Program-made: the position numbers and the translations under genes | NCBI GenBank assembly: GCA_963758335.1 | Contig: CAVWVF010000002.1 | Coordinates: 1,736,001 to 1,800,000 of the forward strand | Reading direction: 5' to 3' | From: Roseiarcus sp963758335 | Lineage (GTDB): Bacteria; Pseudomonadota; Alphaproteobacteria; Rhizobiales; Beijerinckiaceae | DNA: 64,000 bases | Shown: in pieces, positions 1-8,539 of the stretch | Layout: every line of letters begins with the position of its first letter | Numbering within the stretch: position 1 is the first letter of the stretch | The notes under the pieces: model-generated | Seen by the model: the letters and a program-made list of their open reading frames with translations, nothing else | What the model was told of the DNA's origin: nothing | Databases searched by the model: none

Positions 1-28
1 CCATTGCTGCTTCGTGAGAATTGGCAGT

Positions 29-835
29 CTAACTGACCTCGTCCGTCCACACCTTGAAACTAACCAGCGTATTGGGACCGAAGGTGTGGGTGATGGGCAC
101 GTCAGCCGCATCGCGCCCTTGTGCGATAAGCACGCGGCCTATTCGCGGCATGTTATTGCGCGGGTCGAACGTGTACCACCGCCCGCCCAGATAAGCCTCG
201 AACCAGCCGGCGAAATCCATCGGGCCATAGGGCGGCGGAACCCCAATGTCTCCAAGATAACCGGTGCAATACCGCGCTGGAATGTTCATGCAGCGGCAGA
301 ATGTGATGGCGAGGTGCGCGTAGTCGCGACACACGCCCTTGCCTTCATTGAAGACTTCCCAGGATGTCATCGTCGAGCGCGCATGTTCGTAGCCGAACGT
401 AATGTGGCGATGCACGAAATCGCAAATCGTCTGGACGCGCGTCCAGCCGGGCGCCGATTTTTCAAAGAGGCTCCAGGCCACCTCGGACAGGCGATCAGTC
501 TCGCAGTAGCGACTGCCCAGCAGGAAGATCAAGGTCTCCGGCGGCAAATCCTCGACAGCGTGTTGGACAGCCGAAGGCACAACCACGTCGGGCAGACCGC
601 TATCGCGAACGACGCCATTGGCCGATAGGCGCATTCGGCCGGCAGGAGCGACGAGCCGGCTGCACCAATTGCCGAAGACGTCGCGATAGGGAAAAATCGG
701 CACGGAAGGGCTGGTGGTCAAATAGTCAGGCGTGATGACGTCGGACGCCCGAGTGAAATGGGTTCCTAGCACCATGATCATCGGCGTGGATTGCGGAAAA
801 TCGTAAATCAGCTCGTAGCCGACACGAATTTTCAT
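29..835 (-). CDS. transglutaminase-like protein (downstream of pair)
   Basis: Predicted 268-residue cytosolic protein of the bacterial transglutaminase-like (papain-fold) superfamily. The core motif GKGVCRDYAHLAI carries the expected nucleophilic Cys, and YTFDPRNN supplies the Asp. The usual His position before the Asp reads DFAGWFEAYL, so the canonical His is absent, as I recall for a subgroup of this family. I chose the ATG at 833-835 (MKIRVGYEL) because the family begins with this first beta strand; the longer frame upstream has no family resemblance. It follows a second, related gene on the same strand after a 227-bp gap, which suggests a shared transcription unit. Such pairs often sit together in Hyphomicrobiales; the substrate (protease or amidase role) is unknown. 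Confidence 0.85.
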   Translation of the reverse strand: MKIRVGYELIYDFPQSTPMIMVLGTHFTRASDVITPDYLTTSPSVPIFPYRDVFGNWCSRLVAPAGRMRLSANGVVRDSGLPDVVVPSAVQHAVEDLPPETLIFLLGSRYCETDRLSEVAWSLFEKSAPGWTRVQTICDFVHRHITFGYEHARSTMTSWEVFNEGKGVCRDYAHLAITFCRCMNIPARYCTGYLGDIGVPPPYGPMDFAGWFEAYLGGRWYTFDPRNNMPRIGRVLIAQGRDAADVPITHTFGPNTLVSFKVWTDEVS

Positions 836-1062
836 TCGACATCCCCGGGTTGCAACGTCCCTGACGACCCAAAGTCGCAACCATCGTGTCGAAGGAATTC
901 AATGTTTCGACGTCAACGCCACGGCGGCGGTGCCCGCCTTCGGGCCTGGCATCGCGCGACCGGCGCACACGAGTGCGTCAAAATCGAGGTTCCAGCTCAC
1001 AAGTTCGACCTAGGAAATGTCGTGCCTTCGATCCACGTTCGTGGTCCCTCTCGCAGCGTCGA

Positions 1063-2004
1063 TCACGGCGTTTGGCCAACTCGACGACCCGTGGCCGGTC
1101 GCGGGGCGGCCCAGATCACGTTCGGAGTGCCGGACATGACCCTCACTTGCACCTCCATGCTGAGAGGGTCCGAAGGAAATCCGATAAAGGTGCCGTGAAG
1201 CGGGATCGCGTGGCGAGGATCGGGCACGACCGCAACGGTGACAACGCCGGTGTTGCCGACGCTGCCGTTGGTGGGATCGAAATCCATCCAGCCGGCGCTT
1301 GGCAGATAGATTTGTGCCCAGGCATGCGTCGACCGGCGAGTTGAACCGCTCGCCGGCTCCTGCGGATCGTCCAGCGGGACTGCGAGATACCCCGACGCAA
1401 ACCGCGCGGCGAGACCAAACGAGCGCGCCGCCTCGATCATCAGCATGGCGAAGTCGCGGCAACTACCGTGGCCGAGCCGGAGCGTCTCCACTGGCGGCTG
1501 GATTCCCTTCGCTTCCCGCCGCCTGTACAGAAAGCCGTGATGGATGCCCTGTGACAACCGGGTGAGAAGCTCGAAAGTGCCGATCGGCCCGACTGGGGGC
1601 AAGAATTGCCGAGCCCAGCGGCCAACTTCGTCCATCGGATCGAGCTGATGACGTTCGATATACTGGGCGAGGTCCCGCAACTCGCCGACGCTATAGTCGA
1701 CGGGGAAGGCCGGTCCGGCGTGTTCGAGATCGAAGGCGGTGTCACAGGGCGAATGCTCGAGGCACACGCTGCTCTCGAAGCTCAACTCCTTTGATCGATG
1801 CGAAAACTGCGCGATCCCCACATAATTGCCGAATGCGTCCTGAACGAAGCGCAGGCTCGCCGGCTCCGGGCTGATTTTTAGGTCCGCTTGGATTACTTTT
1901 TGATCGTGGGAGTCGCGTGGATGGAGCATCATCCGGTGTTCGCCGAAGGCAACCGGCCGCCGGTAGCGATAGGTCGTGACGTGCCGGATGGTGAGGAACG
2001 GCAT
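1063..2004 (-). CDS. transglutaminase-like protein (upstream of pair)
   Basis: Predicted 313-residue transglutaminase family protein. The N-terminal beta domain (about residues 1-80, starting MPFLTIRHVTTYRYRRPV) is followed by the catalytic core: GHGSCRDFAMLMIEAAR with the Cys, STHAWAQIYLP with the His, and DFDPTNGSVG with the Asp, so all three catalytic positions are present. The ATG at 2002-2004 fits the family N-terminus; the open frame extends upstream to 2325 without resemblance. No signal peptide is seen. It precedes the shorter paralogue at 29-835. A protease or peptidase-like role is inferred from the fold only. Confidence 0.88.
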   Translation of the reverse strand: MPFLTIRHVTTYRYRRPVAFGEHRMMLHPRDSHDQKVIQADLKISPEPASLRFVQDAFGNYVGIAQFSHRSKELSFESSVCLEHSPCDTAFDLEHAGPAFPVDYSVGELRDLAQYIERHQLDPMDEVGRWARQFLPPVGPIGTFELLTRLSQGIHHGFLYRRREAKGIQPPVETLRLGHGSCRDFAMLMIEAARSFGLAARFASGYLAVPLDDPQEPASGSTRRSTHAWAQIYLPSAGWMDFDPTNGSVGNTGVVTVAVVPDPRHAIPLHGTFIGFPSDPLSMEVQVRVMSGTPNVIWAAPRPATGRRVGQTP

Positions 2005-2101
2005 GATGACTCCGCGGTGGGAATCATGCATGATTCGCGCCCATTCGTCAGTTGCTGATGCCCGCTTTGGGTCAGACTTTCCACAATTCACACGACCAAA
2101 A

Positions 2102-2130
2102 CGAAAGCGCCCTGGAAACCGGGGCGCTCT
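2102..2130 (-). terminator. possible intrinsic terminator hairpin
   Basis: A 7-bp perfect stem (2106-2112 with 2122-2128) and 9-base loop is followed on the minus strand by a T-rich stretch. It lies just upstream of the transglutaminase gene start and could end a minus-strand transcript coming from 2.7 kb or act as a leader hairpin. Confidence 0.35.
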
Positions 2131-2475
2131 CAAACCGCAGCTGTCCGTCACAACCTCAGCGGTGAACGGCAATCCCGCTGATCGACCACTGTGACTGGTC
2201 CAGATTGCATGTTTGCGCATAGGCAGGGTCAGAGTTAGCTCGGCCGGCCCAGTTGGCCGGGAAAGCTGCGGCTCGGTAAGTTTTTCGGCGGAAGCAGCCT
2301 GCCCGCTCCGCCCCTCCGCCGTCATTGCCGACCTACGTCCCGCCCGGCAGCGTGCTCGGTGGCCTCGGCGATCTCATCGGCAAGCTCACCGCCGGCGGCA
2401 CCGGACCGCAGGTGACATCGCGACGGCACTCGGCGTCCCGGCGCCCGCTCTGTGGTGGTCGGTGGCCGCGGGCCG
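2131..2475. other. gene-free stretch
   Basis: No convincing gene. A short plus-strand reading near 2325-2400 has a glycine-rich GGLGDLIG segment that could be the end of a lost gene, but nothing else supports it. Confidence 0.4.
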
Positions 2476-2527
2476 GGCCTTGTCACGGCGTGAAGCATCG
2501 ACGCCTCAGGAATTGTCAAACCGCTGT
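2476..2527 (-). mobile_element. IS6-type right-end remnant
   Basis: The sequence begins with an IS6-like terminal repeat (ggccttgtcacg) and its reverse complement closely follows the tail of the IS6 copy ending at 45919, including the shared gacaattcctgaggcg block just after the transposase stop. Only the last 50 bp of the element remain here. Confidence 0.7.
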
Positions 2528-2667
2528 GGCAGGGCGCTGACGAATGTCCGGTCTACGTCGACTCCGGCCGTCCGCGGCGCTCGGGCTTCCCGCTCAGATT
2601 GCATCCACCGAATACGACTGGCCGCGCGGTCGGATCGTCACGAAAGACCGGCCCGGCGCTTCGTCAT

Positions 2668-2730
2668 CTACGCGGCCGGCGTGCACAGGGCGACGATGAG
2701 CGCGCTCATCGTAATTTTCGTCTTCGTCAT
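2668..2730 (-). pseudogene. signal-peptide stub
   Basis: A 20-codon minus-strand frame reads MTKTKITMSALIVALCTPAA then stops. It looks like the positively charged and hydrophobic start of an exported protein whose body is missing. The call rests on composition only. Confidence 0.3.
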
Positions 2731-2875
2731 TTTTCAGTTCTTGGCGGCCTCGCGCCGCGCCTTTCAAGCGCCGCCGTGATCTGCAACAAGAGTGTTTCCT
2801 ATAAGATTGGCTTGACCCAAGACGGCCCCGCCACAAGTTATCGTCTGGACCAAGTGCGACGAATAGGAGAACAGG

Positions 2876-3407
2876 ATGATCAAACTCATTGGTCTGTGGG
2901 TGGTGGGGTGCGCCCTGTGCGTCAGGCCAGTCGCGGCAGACGAAGACGTGTATGACGGCCCACGGCCATCAAGCCGCTGGCCCTGACGCCGAAGCCGCAG
3001 CAGTCCGCCCCGCCCAACACTGTCTGCGATTTCGAGCATCAATGCTATCCCGAGAGGGCGGACCCGTGGTCAAGGCTCCCGTGGCTCCTCCCGTCGTGGC
3101 CACCAAGCCGGTCGCTCCCCGGCCCACGGTCCGCGACGATCCCCTCGTCGCGGCATGGCGCGACTGCATGGGTCAGGCCCTGCAGATCTATGAGCAGTCG
3201 CACAACCTCCACGCCTTGCAGGTGGCGACGGGAAGCTGTCAGGTACGACTAGAGGCGCAGGGTGACGAGAACTTCGCCGGGGTAGAACCCCCGATGCCGC
3301 TGACAGCGCCCGCGCAGCAGGGTGGACGACGCAACATCGGTTGCGGCTGGTGGCCCATCGGAAGCGACGCCGACCGCGACTGTGCGGCGGGGGGTCGCCG
3401 CTTCTGA
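2876..3407 (+). pseudogene. exported protein remnant with frameshifts
   Basis: A good ribosome site (aggag) precedes an ATG at 2876 and a clear signal peptide (MIKLIGLWVVGCALC then VAADED). The frame stops after 36 codons, but the coding sense continues in other frames: a proline-rich part with paired Cys (TVCDFEHQCYPER), then VVKAPVAPPVVATKP, then DPLVAAWRDCMGQALQIY and SCQVRLEAQ. Two frame changes are needed to join them. I do not recognise the family. The four spaced Cys suggest a disulfide-bonded periplasmic protein that has decayed here or contains sequencing errors. Confidence 0.5.
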
Positions 3408-3533
3408 CGACCGCAAGCGGGACGCCGCCCAACTGCGAGCTCCGCGGCCGCGGTCTGCAACGGGCACTCAACGTCGACTCCGGCCGTCTGCGGCGCAAAG
3501 ACGCTGCGATAGTGTACATAACCACAAACGCCG

Positions 3534-3735
3534 TAATGCGTGAAGCGGCTGCGCTGGTGCGCGACGATGCGGTATTCCGATCGCCAGACCCGGCGCGTCT
3601 CAACCATACTCGGATACCCCACGCACCTGCTCGCGGCGGTCAGCAGCCCGGCGCTGGATGTAGCGGACCTCGTCGGCGAGGCGAAAGCTCTTCCCCTCCA
3701 CCGGTTTCGGTAGACAACAGGACAAGCTGACCCGC
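3534..3735. repeat. patchwork of four fragments copied from nearby sequence
   Basis: Direct comparison within the window shows four abutting pieces: 3534-3575 matches 5191-5232; 3576-3634 matches 7697-7756; 3633-3703 is the reverse complement of 5692-5762; 3701-3731 is the reverse complement of 5781-5793 joined directly to 7528-7545. The order and orientation differ from those of the source sequences. The last piece is the uninterrupted version of the site that the IS110 element occupies at 5.8-7.5 kb. Confidence 0.85.
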
Positions 3736-3748
3736 GTGGGTCGTATCC

Positions 3749-3895
3749 CCCAGCCAAGAGTTCGCCGAGTTGGTCTTTATCAAGATGGGCTTTGTTGATG
3801 GATTCCTTTGCGGCTCGATAAGACGACAAGTCGATGACACCACTGCGCTCTTGTGCAATTATGGCTTTGGTTATTTTGTCGGCAGTGGTGCCCAT
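3749..3895 (-). pseudogene. N-terminal fragment of unknown small protein
   Basis: A minus-strand ATG at 3893-3895, preceded by a gagg ribosome site, opens a 49-residue stretch with protein-like composition (MGTTADKITKAIIAQERSG, then SSYRAAKESINKAHLDKDQL, helical and charged). The frame then runs into the patchwork at 3534-3735 and loses sense, so the gene appears truncated at its 3' end. I do not recognise it. Confidence 0.4.
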
Positions 3896-4377
3896 AAGAT
3901 CCTCGCGCTAGTAGACATTGGGGGAGGCAATTGCCTCAAGTACTATGTTTTGGTCGTCATGCTTGCCCTGTGGTTTGCCAGCGTCCCTAGCTTGCTCGTT
4001 TGGGCCTACCCTAACGAGGCGATGACCTGAGACGATGATGGCGTCGAATTTGAGTCGATTTCGGAATTATGAGGCGGTGCCGCTTGCCCGCCGCCAACGC
4101 CGTAATAGGCGAAGTGGCCCGATTGCGATGGTTCGCCCATCAAGTGGTGCGGATATGGCAGAAGTGGCTGTCTCGGCGAGATCGCCAAAGCGTCGTCAGA
4201 TGGACACACGCCTCAACGCAATCCTGAAACGCCATCCTCTGCCTCCAGCCAAGATCGCCAACGGATACGCCACCGCGAGCGAATCTTGAGCCCATCGATC
4301 GCTGCAGCCAAGAGTTCGGCGACGCGTTGGATGGCGGATGATGCGTGGCTCGTGGATCTTGGAGGCCGGGATAACGA

Positions 4378-5625
4378 TCAGTGATCACCTGGAAGGTGGT
4401 CCGCACCGCGTCGAGATGGTCGAGCCCCTTCTTGAGGCCGCTTCGCCGGCTTCCAGGCCGAGTGGCTCAACGCGCATGTCGATTTCCCGCTGCCGCAGCG
4501 CCTCGCCCATCCGATCACTATCGGCGCGGTGCGCGCCGCGCCCCAATGACAATGTTCGACTCGTCTTCCGCGGAGCTCGCGCCCGAAGTCGGCGAGATTG
4601 TTGGAGACCAATTCGTTGCGCAGAAAGGTCAGGAACTTCTCATACTGTTTGAGGAAGCCGCTCTTGAAGTAGGCGCGGAAGACATGATGGCCGTGCTCGA
4701 TCTGGTCGATGACCGTGGCCAGCTTGCCATGCATCCGGCGACTGACCCGCTTGCCGAAGATCGTGGCGATCTTGTCAGCGCTGAGCCGCCACAGGCCGAG
4801 TTCGCAGCTGCGCTCGAATAGCTTGTGGATGGGAAAGTGACGCCTGAAGATGAAGTTGCGGCAGTACTCGATCTGGGAGATGGCGTAGAAGCGTGACAGG
4901 TTGAGCTTGGCGCGCTCCTTCTTTGAGAACTTCGGTCCGAGGATCAGGGTCCAGTAGTCGAGGCGCCGGCGAATGATCTCTGGGCTCAGCCGGTCGGCCG
5001 ACGCCTGCAGCGCCGCTGCATCGTCGACGGCGAGGAAAGCGTTGTCATGCTTGCGGAAGCCGATCCCCGCCCGCTTCAGCTCCTGCTCGATGAAGCTGTG
5101 GCCGTTGAGATAGTAGGCGGTCTGGAAAGGGAAGAAGGAAGCCACCCGCACAACCATCGGTCCGAGCGCCTCGTCGCGGACATAGAAGTAGTAATGCGTG
5201 AAGCGGCTGCGCTGGTGCGCGACGATGCGGTAGTGCGGGTCCTTGGCCGGGTACTTCGGCAGGCTGATGCGGAAGGTCGGCCCTTGCTCCATGCTCTTGA
5301 AGATGAAGTAGACACCGTAGGCATTGCGCTTCTCCATGCGGCGCAGCCACCGCAGCACGTGGTCCTCCTTGCGTACCCCCTTCTCGGCCCATTCGATCGG
5401 GATCGCGTGATTGCGCGCGTAGGCTTCCACCCAATTCTGGCAATCGGCCGTCCGCTGGCTCAGCGCCTCCTTGCTGACCTCCGCCACCCCGACGATCTCA
5501 CGGAAGAAGTGGACGACCAGCTCGGGCCGCGACAGCGCCGTCAGATAGCCGCAAATGACAATCCGGTCGAAGCAGTGATAGACGAAGACCAAGAAGTCAC
5601 CGAACAGCTTGGTGAACAAATCCAT
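4378..5625 (-). CDS. conserved multi-copy hypothetical protein, C-terminus degenerate
   Basis: A 415-residue frame starting MDLFTKLFGDFLVFVYHCFD. The family seems familiar as a repeated hypothetical protein in Proteobacteria, possibly mobile, but I cannot assign a function. Sequence features are aromatic and basic motifs (RIVAHQRSRFTHYYFY, LSRFYAISQIEYCRNF) and no signal peptide. About the last 70 residues are Arg/Pro-rich and unlike the rest, so a frameshift near 4570 probably ends the true reading. A 42-bp piece of this gene (5191-5232) is copied at 3534-3575. Confidence 0.6.
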   Translation of the reverse strand: MDLFTKLFGDFLVFVYHCFDRIVICGYLTALSRPELVVHFFREIVGVAEVSKEALSQRTADCQNWVEAYARNHAIPIEWAEKGVRKEDHVLRWLRRMEKRNAYGVYFIFKSMEQGPTFRISLPKYPAKDPHYRIVAHQRSRFTHYYFYVRDEALGPMVVRVASFFPFQTAYYLNGHSFIEQELKRAGIGFRKHDNAFLAVDDAAALQASADRLSPEIIRRRLDYWTLILGPKFSKKERAKLNLSRFYAISQIEYCRNFIFRRHFPIHKLFERSCELGLWRLSADKIATIFGKRVSRRMHGKLATVIDQIEHGHHVFRAYFKSGFLKQYEKFLTFLRNELVSNNLADFGRELRGRRVEHCHWGAARTAPIVIGWARRCGSGKSTCALSHSAWKPAKRPQEGARPSRRGADHLPGDH

Positions 5626-5683
5626 GGCAGCCCCCCCCCTCGGTACCCGGCAGGGTTCGAAAGGCGATCCGGCGTCGACCGGG

Positions 5684-5793
5684 CAAACAGATGGTGGAGG
5701 GAAGAGCTTTCGCCTCGCCGACGAGGTCCGCTACATCCAGCGCCGGGCTGCTGACCGCCATGGGCGCGTCGTCACTGTTGGTCAGCTTGTCCT
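5684..5793 (+). pseudogene. 5' part of a gene split by IS110
   Basis: This stretch encodes KSFRLADEVRYIQRRAADR and VTVGQLVL in one frame. Joined to 7528 it continues as LSTETGDAWLLDPSDQL, giving a coherent conserved hypothetical protein interrupted by the IS110 element at 5794-7527. The uninterrupted junction is preserved at 3701-3731 on the minus strand. The start codon is not identifiable because the 5' end is also rearranged. Confidence 0.65.
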
Positions 5794-6292
5794 CACATGG
5801 GGTGTTTCGGGTCAAGCTCATTCGTTTGCGCCGGCCGCTGGCGTGTCACCCGCGAAGCGGGGCGAAGCGCAGCGGAGCAGGGAGCGAAGCGACCTTGACG
5901 CGCCAGCGGCCGGATACACTGTCACGAGCGAGCGCGCCCTTGCGCGCTCTTGGCTGCCTCTGTGGTCTTTGCCGCGCTCATTCATTTTGGCATTGCGCAT
6001 CTCCTTTGGCGTTTGGATCCGAAGCGTGAGCCCGTCTTTCGCATGCAGCCTTGACGGCCGCATCACCTCACATCCGGTCGAGCTTGTCGGGGCTCGCACC
6101 ATAATCCCTCATGCTCGAGGGCGTCGGGCTCGGGTTGGCGGGGACCATCCTGTTAAACGGCGTGTTTCAGCCAGGCAAAGCCGCGGTCACCGCCCGCCCG
6201 GATCCGGCGAAGCCGTCGCGTTCGGCTTCGCTGGAATGGGGTTGAGTCATTAAGCCATCGTTGGAGCGTCGGCGTAGGATTGAGCCATCGGG
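5794..6292 (-). ncRNA. candidate guide (bridge/seek) RNA region of the IS110-type element
   Basis: About 500 bp downstream of the transposase contain no convincing gene. IS110-family elements encode a structured RNA that pairs with donor and target DNA; in the IS1111 group it lies 3' of the transposase, which fits this layout. A perfect 8-bp stem with 9-base loop is at 6207-6231, and gcgaagcg-rich repeats lie at 5857-5900. No covariance evidence is available, so this is a placement by family knowledge only. Confidence 0.3.
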
Positions 6293-7456
6293 TCAGGCCG
6301 CCTTGAACACCGCGCCCTCGGGAACGACGCCTTGGGTGACATAGCGCCACAAGGCGACGAGCAGTTTGCGGGCCAGCGCCACGATGGCGATCCGGCGGAC
6401 CCGTCCCTTCGCGGCGCCGACCCGCGCCCGAAACCAGCGGCTCAACGCCGAGTTCGGCTGGTGACGCAGCCAGAACCAGGCCAGCTCGATCATGGTCTTG
6501 CGCAGGCGGCGGTTGCCCGACTTCGAGATGCCTTGATCCCGTTCGACGCCGCCGCTCTGCCAGGGGCTGGGCGCCAATCCGCCGTAAGCCGCCACCTGGC
6601 GGCGGTTGGCGAAGCTGCGGAACAACGCTTCCAGCCAGAGGAGCGAGGCGAACTCGGGGCCCAAGCCCTTGAGCTCGAGGAGCCGGGCGGCGGGGTTGGT
6701 GCGCTCCTCGGCTTCCGTGCGGATGAGCGCGTCGCGGGCCCGTTCGACCGCAGCCAGTTGCGTCGTCGCCAGCGCGATCCGATCGAGCTCCCGGCGTATT
6801 TCCGCCTTCAGCAGCGGCGGCAGCTCGCGGCCGTCGCCGGTTCGCAGCGCCTCGAGCCGCTCAAAACGATCGCGCCGAAGCGGGTTGTAACCCCGGATGC
6901 CTTGGCCGCTGAGCAGGCCCTTGACCCGATTGGTGTGCTGAATGCGTTCCTTGAGCAGCGTGCCGCGCTCGCGCGTCAGCCGCCGGCGATCCTCTTCTTC
7001 CGGGCTCGGCGCGCGAACCATGGAGCAGACCCGCCGCTCGCCGCGAGCCCACGCCATCAGCGTCCGCAACAGCGTCTCGCCGTCGATCGCATCGGTCTTG
7101 GCTCGCCGATGCCGCCGGTTGACCGCAATCGAAGCCGCATCGACCACGTGGCTCTCGATCCCCTCGGCGAGCAGCAGGCGATGGATCCAAAATCCGTCCA
7201 ATCCCGCCTCCTGAATGACGATCGCTTTGATCGGCACGCCATAGCGCTGCTCGGCCTTCGCCCTCGACCGCGAAAGAAGGTCGAGCAGGCCGGCGCCGTC
7301 CCCACCCTCGACCACATGCCTGGAAAATTTCTCGCTGCCCGGACTGTTGATCGTCACAACCCATTTCGATTTGCTCAATTCGAGCGAGGCGAACAGCGTG
7401 ATATCATTCGCGCGGGCGGTGGTCGCGACAACGGTCGCGGAGGTGATTAAATGCAT
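6293..7456 (-). CDS. IS110-family transposase
   Basis: A 387-residue DEDD recombinase. The N-terminal RuvC-like domain shows LELSKSKWVV (Glu at the usual first Asp), QEAGLDGFWI with the conserved Glu, and KTDAIDGETLLRTL with the paired Asp. The C-terminal transposase_20 domain carries LELKGLGPEFASLL and YGGLAPSPWQSGG with the Ser region, then SKSGNRRLRKTMIELAW. The length is normal for the family. The ATG at 7454-7456 follows agcatggaggcaacc. It sits alone in its element and interrupts the gene at 5684-5793/7528-7768. Confidence 0.92.
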   Translation of the reverse strand: MHLITSATVVATTARANDITLFASLELSKSKWVVTINSPGSEKFSRHVVEGGDGAGLLDLLSRSRAKAEQRYGVPIKAIVIQEAGLDGFWIHRLLLAEGIESHVVDAASIAVNRRHRRAKTDAIDGETLLRTLMAWARGERRVCSMVRAPSPEEEDRRRLTRERGTLLKERIQHTNRVKGLLSGQGIRGYNPLRRDRFERLEALRTGDGRELPPLLKAEIRRELDRIALATTQLAAVERARDALIRTEAEERTNPAARLLELKGLGPEFASLLWLEALFRSFANRRQVAAYGGLAPSPWQSGGVERDQGISKSGNRRLRKTMIELAWFWLRHQPNSALSRWFRARVGAAKGRVRRIAIVALARKLLVALWRYVTQGVVPEGAVFKAA

Positions 7457-7527
7457 CGGTTGCCTCCATGCTGGTGTGGAAGATCAGCCTACCAAGGGTC
7501 CGGCCGCCGTCCACCCGCATAGGATCT

Positions 7528-7768
7528 GTTGTCTACCGAAACCGGCGACGCCTGGCTGCTCGACCCGTCCGATCAACTCGCCGCAAGGCTGGCCCGCGAC
7601 GGCGACCCGGAACCCGTCCACATCGAAGAAAACGATACCTCCTTCGTCATCGATTGGAAGGGCAACTATCGCATCGAGGGACCCGCCTTCATCTATTCCG
7701 ATCGCCAGACCCGGCGCGTCTCAACCATCCTCGGATACCCCACGCACCTGCTCGCGCCACCGTCCTGA
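7528..7768 (+). pseudogene. 3' part of the gene split by IS110
   Basis: An 80-residue stretch (LSTETGDAWLLDPSDQLAAR, PVHIEENDTSFVIDWKGNYR, then SDRQTRRVSTILGYPTHLL). It continues the reading of 5684-5793 once IS110 is removed. A TTG at 7529 gives an open frame by chance, but no ribosome site supports it as a start. The end differs from the copy at 3576-3634, so the true 3' end has probably also been lost. Conserved hypothetical, function unknown. Confidence 0.6.
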
Positions 7769-7884
7769 AATTTCAAATATCTTTGGCTAGGTCTGACAAA
7801 GCCGAGCGACGTAGCGGCGCGCGTGGGAGGTAACTGTGCACCCACGTGGGTAAGCCCGGGTGGGGGGTCCGGGGGAGGGTTTTG

Positions 7885-7985
7885 TCAGCTGCGGTTTTTG
7901 AACCGCCAGCTGGTGTTGCCGGTCTCGATGATGTCGCAGTGATGCGTGAGGCGGTCCAACAAGGCTGTCGTCATCTTGGCGTCGC
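7885..7985 (-). pseudogene. IS21 IstB C-terminal remnant
   Basis: The minus strand encodes DAKMTTALLDRLTHHC, IIETGN and SWRFKNRS followed by a stop (7885-7887). This is the characteristic end of IstB, the AAA+ helper ATPase of IS21-family transposition. Everything upstream of these 33 residues is replaced by the DUF2924 remnant on the opposite strand. Confidence 0.8.
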
Positions 7986-8011
7986 AAAATCGACTGAGTT
8001 TTCCCCCGCGC

Positions 8012-8440
8012 AACGACTGCGATGGCGCAATCATTTGGGCGGGACCCCTCCCGCCCATTTGCCGCGTTGGCTGCTCCTGAGAAGTCTTGGCGTATCAGAT
8101 CCAGGTCGCCGCACTCGGCGGTCCCGACAAAGCGACACTGCGCGTCATTCGCCAACCGAAGGGCCGAACTCTCGACTCCGCCGAAAGCGGTCCGTTTGAA
8201 GCCCCCATCCCCTCGACGCGGGAGGGGGCCGATCTCAGAGCGGGAGCGCTGTTGATCCGCGAGTGGAAGGGCAAGTTGGAAAGGGTGACGGGCCTGGAAA
8301 AGGGCTTCGCCTGGAATGGCAAGTCCTACGCCAGCCTTTCGCAGATCGCCAAGGCGATGACCGGCACAGCCTGGAACGGCCACCGCTTCTTCGGCTTGCG
8401 AGCGTCGACGTCCGCCCGCGCTGCGCAAGCGCGCCGCGGG
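8012..8440 (+). pseudogene. DUF2924 protein, frameshifted
   Basis: The family signature is clear in two frames: LRWRNHLGGTPPAHLPRWLL up to about 8083, then LAYQIQVAALGG, LLIREWKGKLERVTGLEKGF and YASLSQIAKAMTGTAWNG plus HRFFGLR after a one-base shift near 8086. DUF2924 proteins normally sit beside large serine recombinases in phage-like elements; a recombinase fragment is at 50.7-51.5 kb and another DUF2924 piece at 56.1 kb. The N-terminus is missing. The open frame continues to 8692 without homology. Confidence 0.75.
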
Positions 8441-8539
8441 CTGGTGAGCGAGGCGACCGCCAGGCCGGATGTCGCGTCGGACACATTGAAGATCGCGATG
8501 GTGGACGCCGGTCGAGTCCCTAAGCCGCACCTCCGTCTT

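Larger units (their letters stand above)
5794..7527 (-). mobile_element. IS110/IS1111-type insertion element with long 3' non-coding region
   Basis: The boundaries come from the empty site at 3701-3731 (minus strand), which equals 5781-5793 fused to 7528-7545. CT occurs once in the empty site and at both element junctions (5792-5793 and 7526-7527), so there is no longer target duplication, as expected for DEDD transposases. The transposase (6293-7456) leaves only about 70 bp on its 5' side and about 500 bp on its 3' side. The 5' end (agatcctatg plus a following cggcggcc and ccttggt block) is shared with the IS110 remnant at 43146-43577. A second insertion inside 5794-6292 cannot be excluded. 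Confidence 0.7.

Noticed and set aside
5857..5900. Short gcgaagcg repeats as a regulatory array
   Set aside because: Irregular spacing and low complexity; noted only as part of the possible IS110 RNA region.
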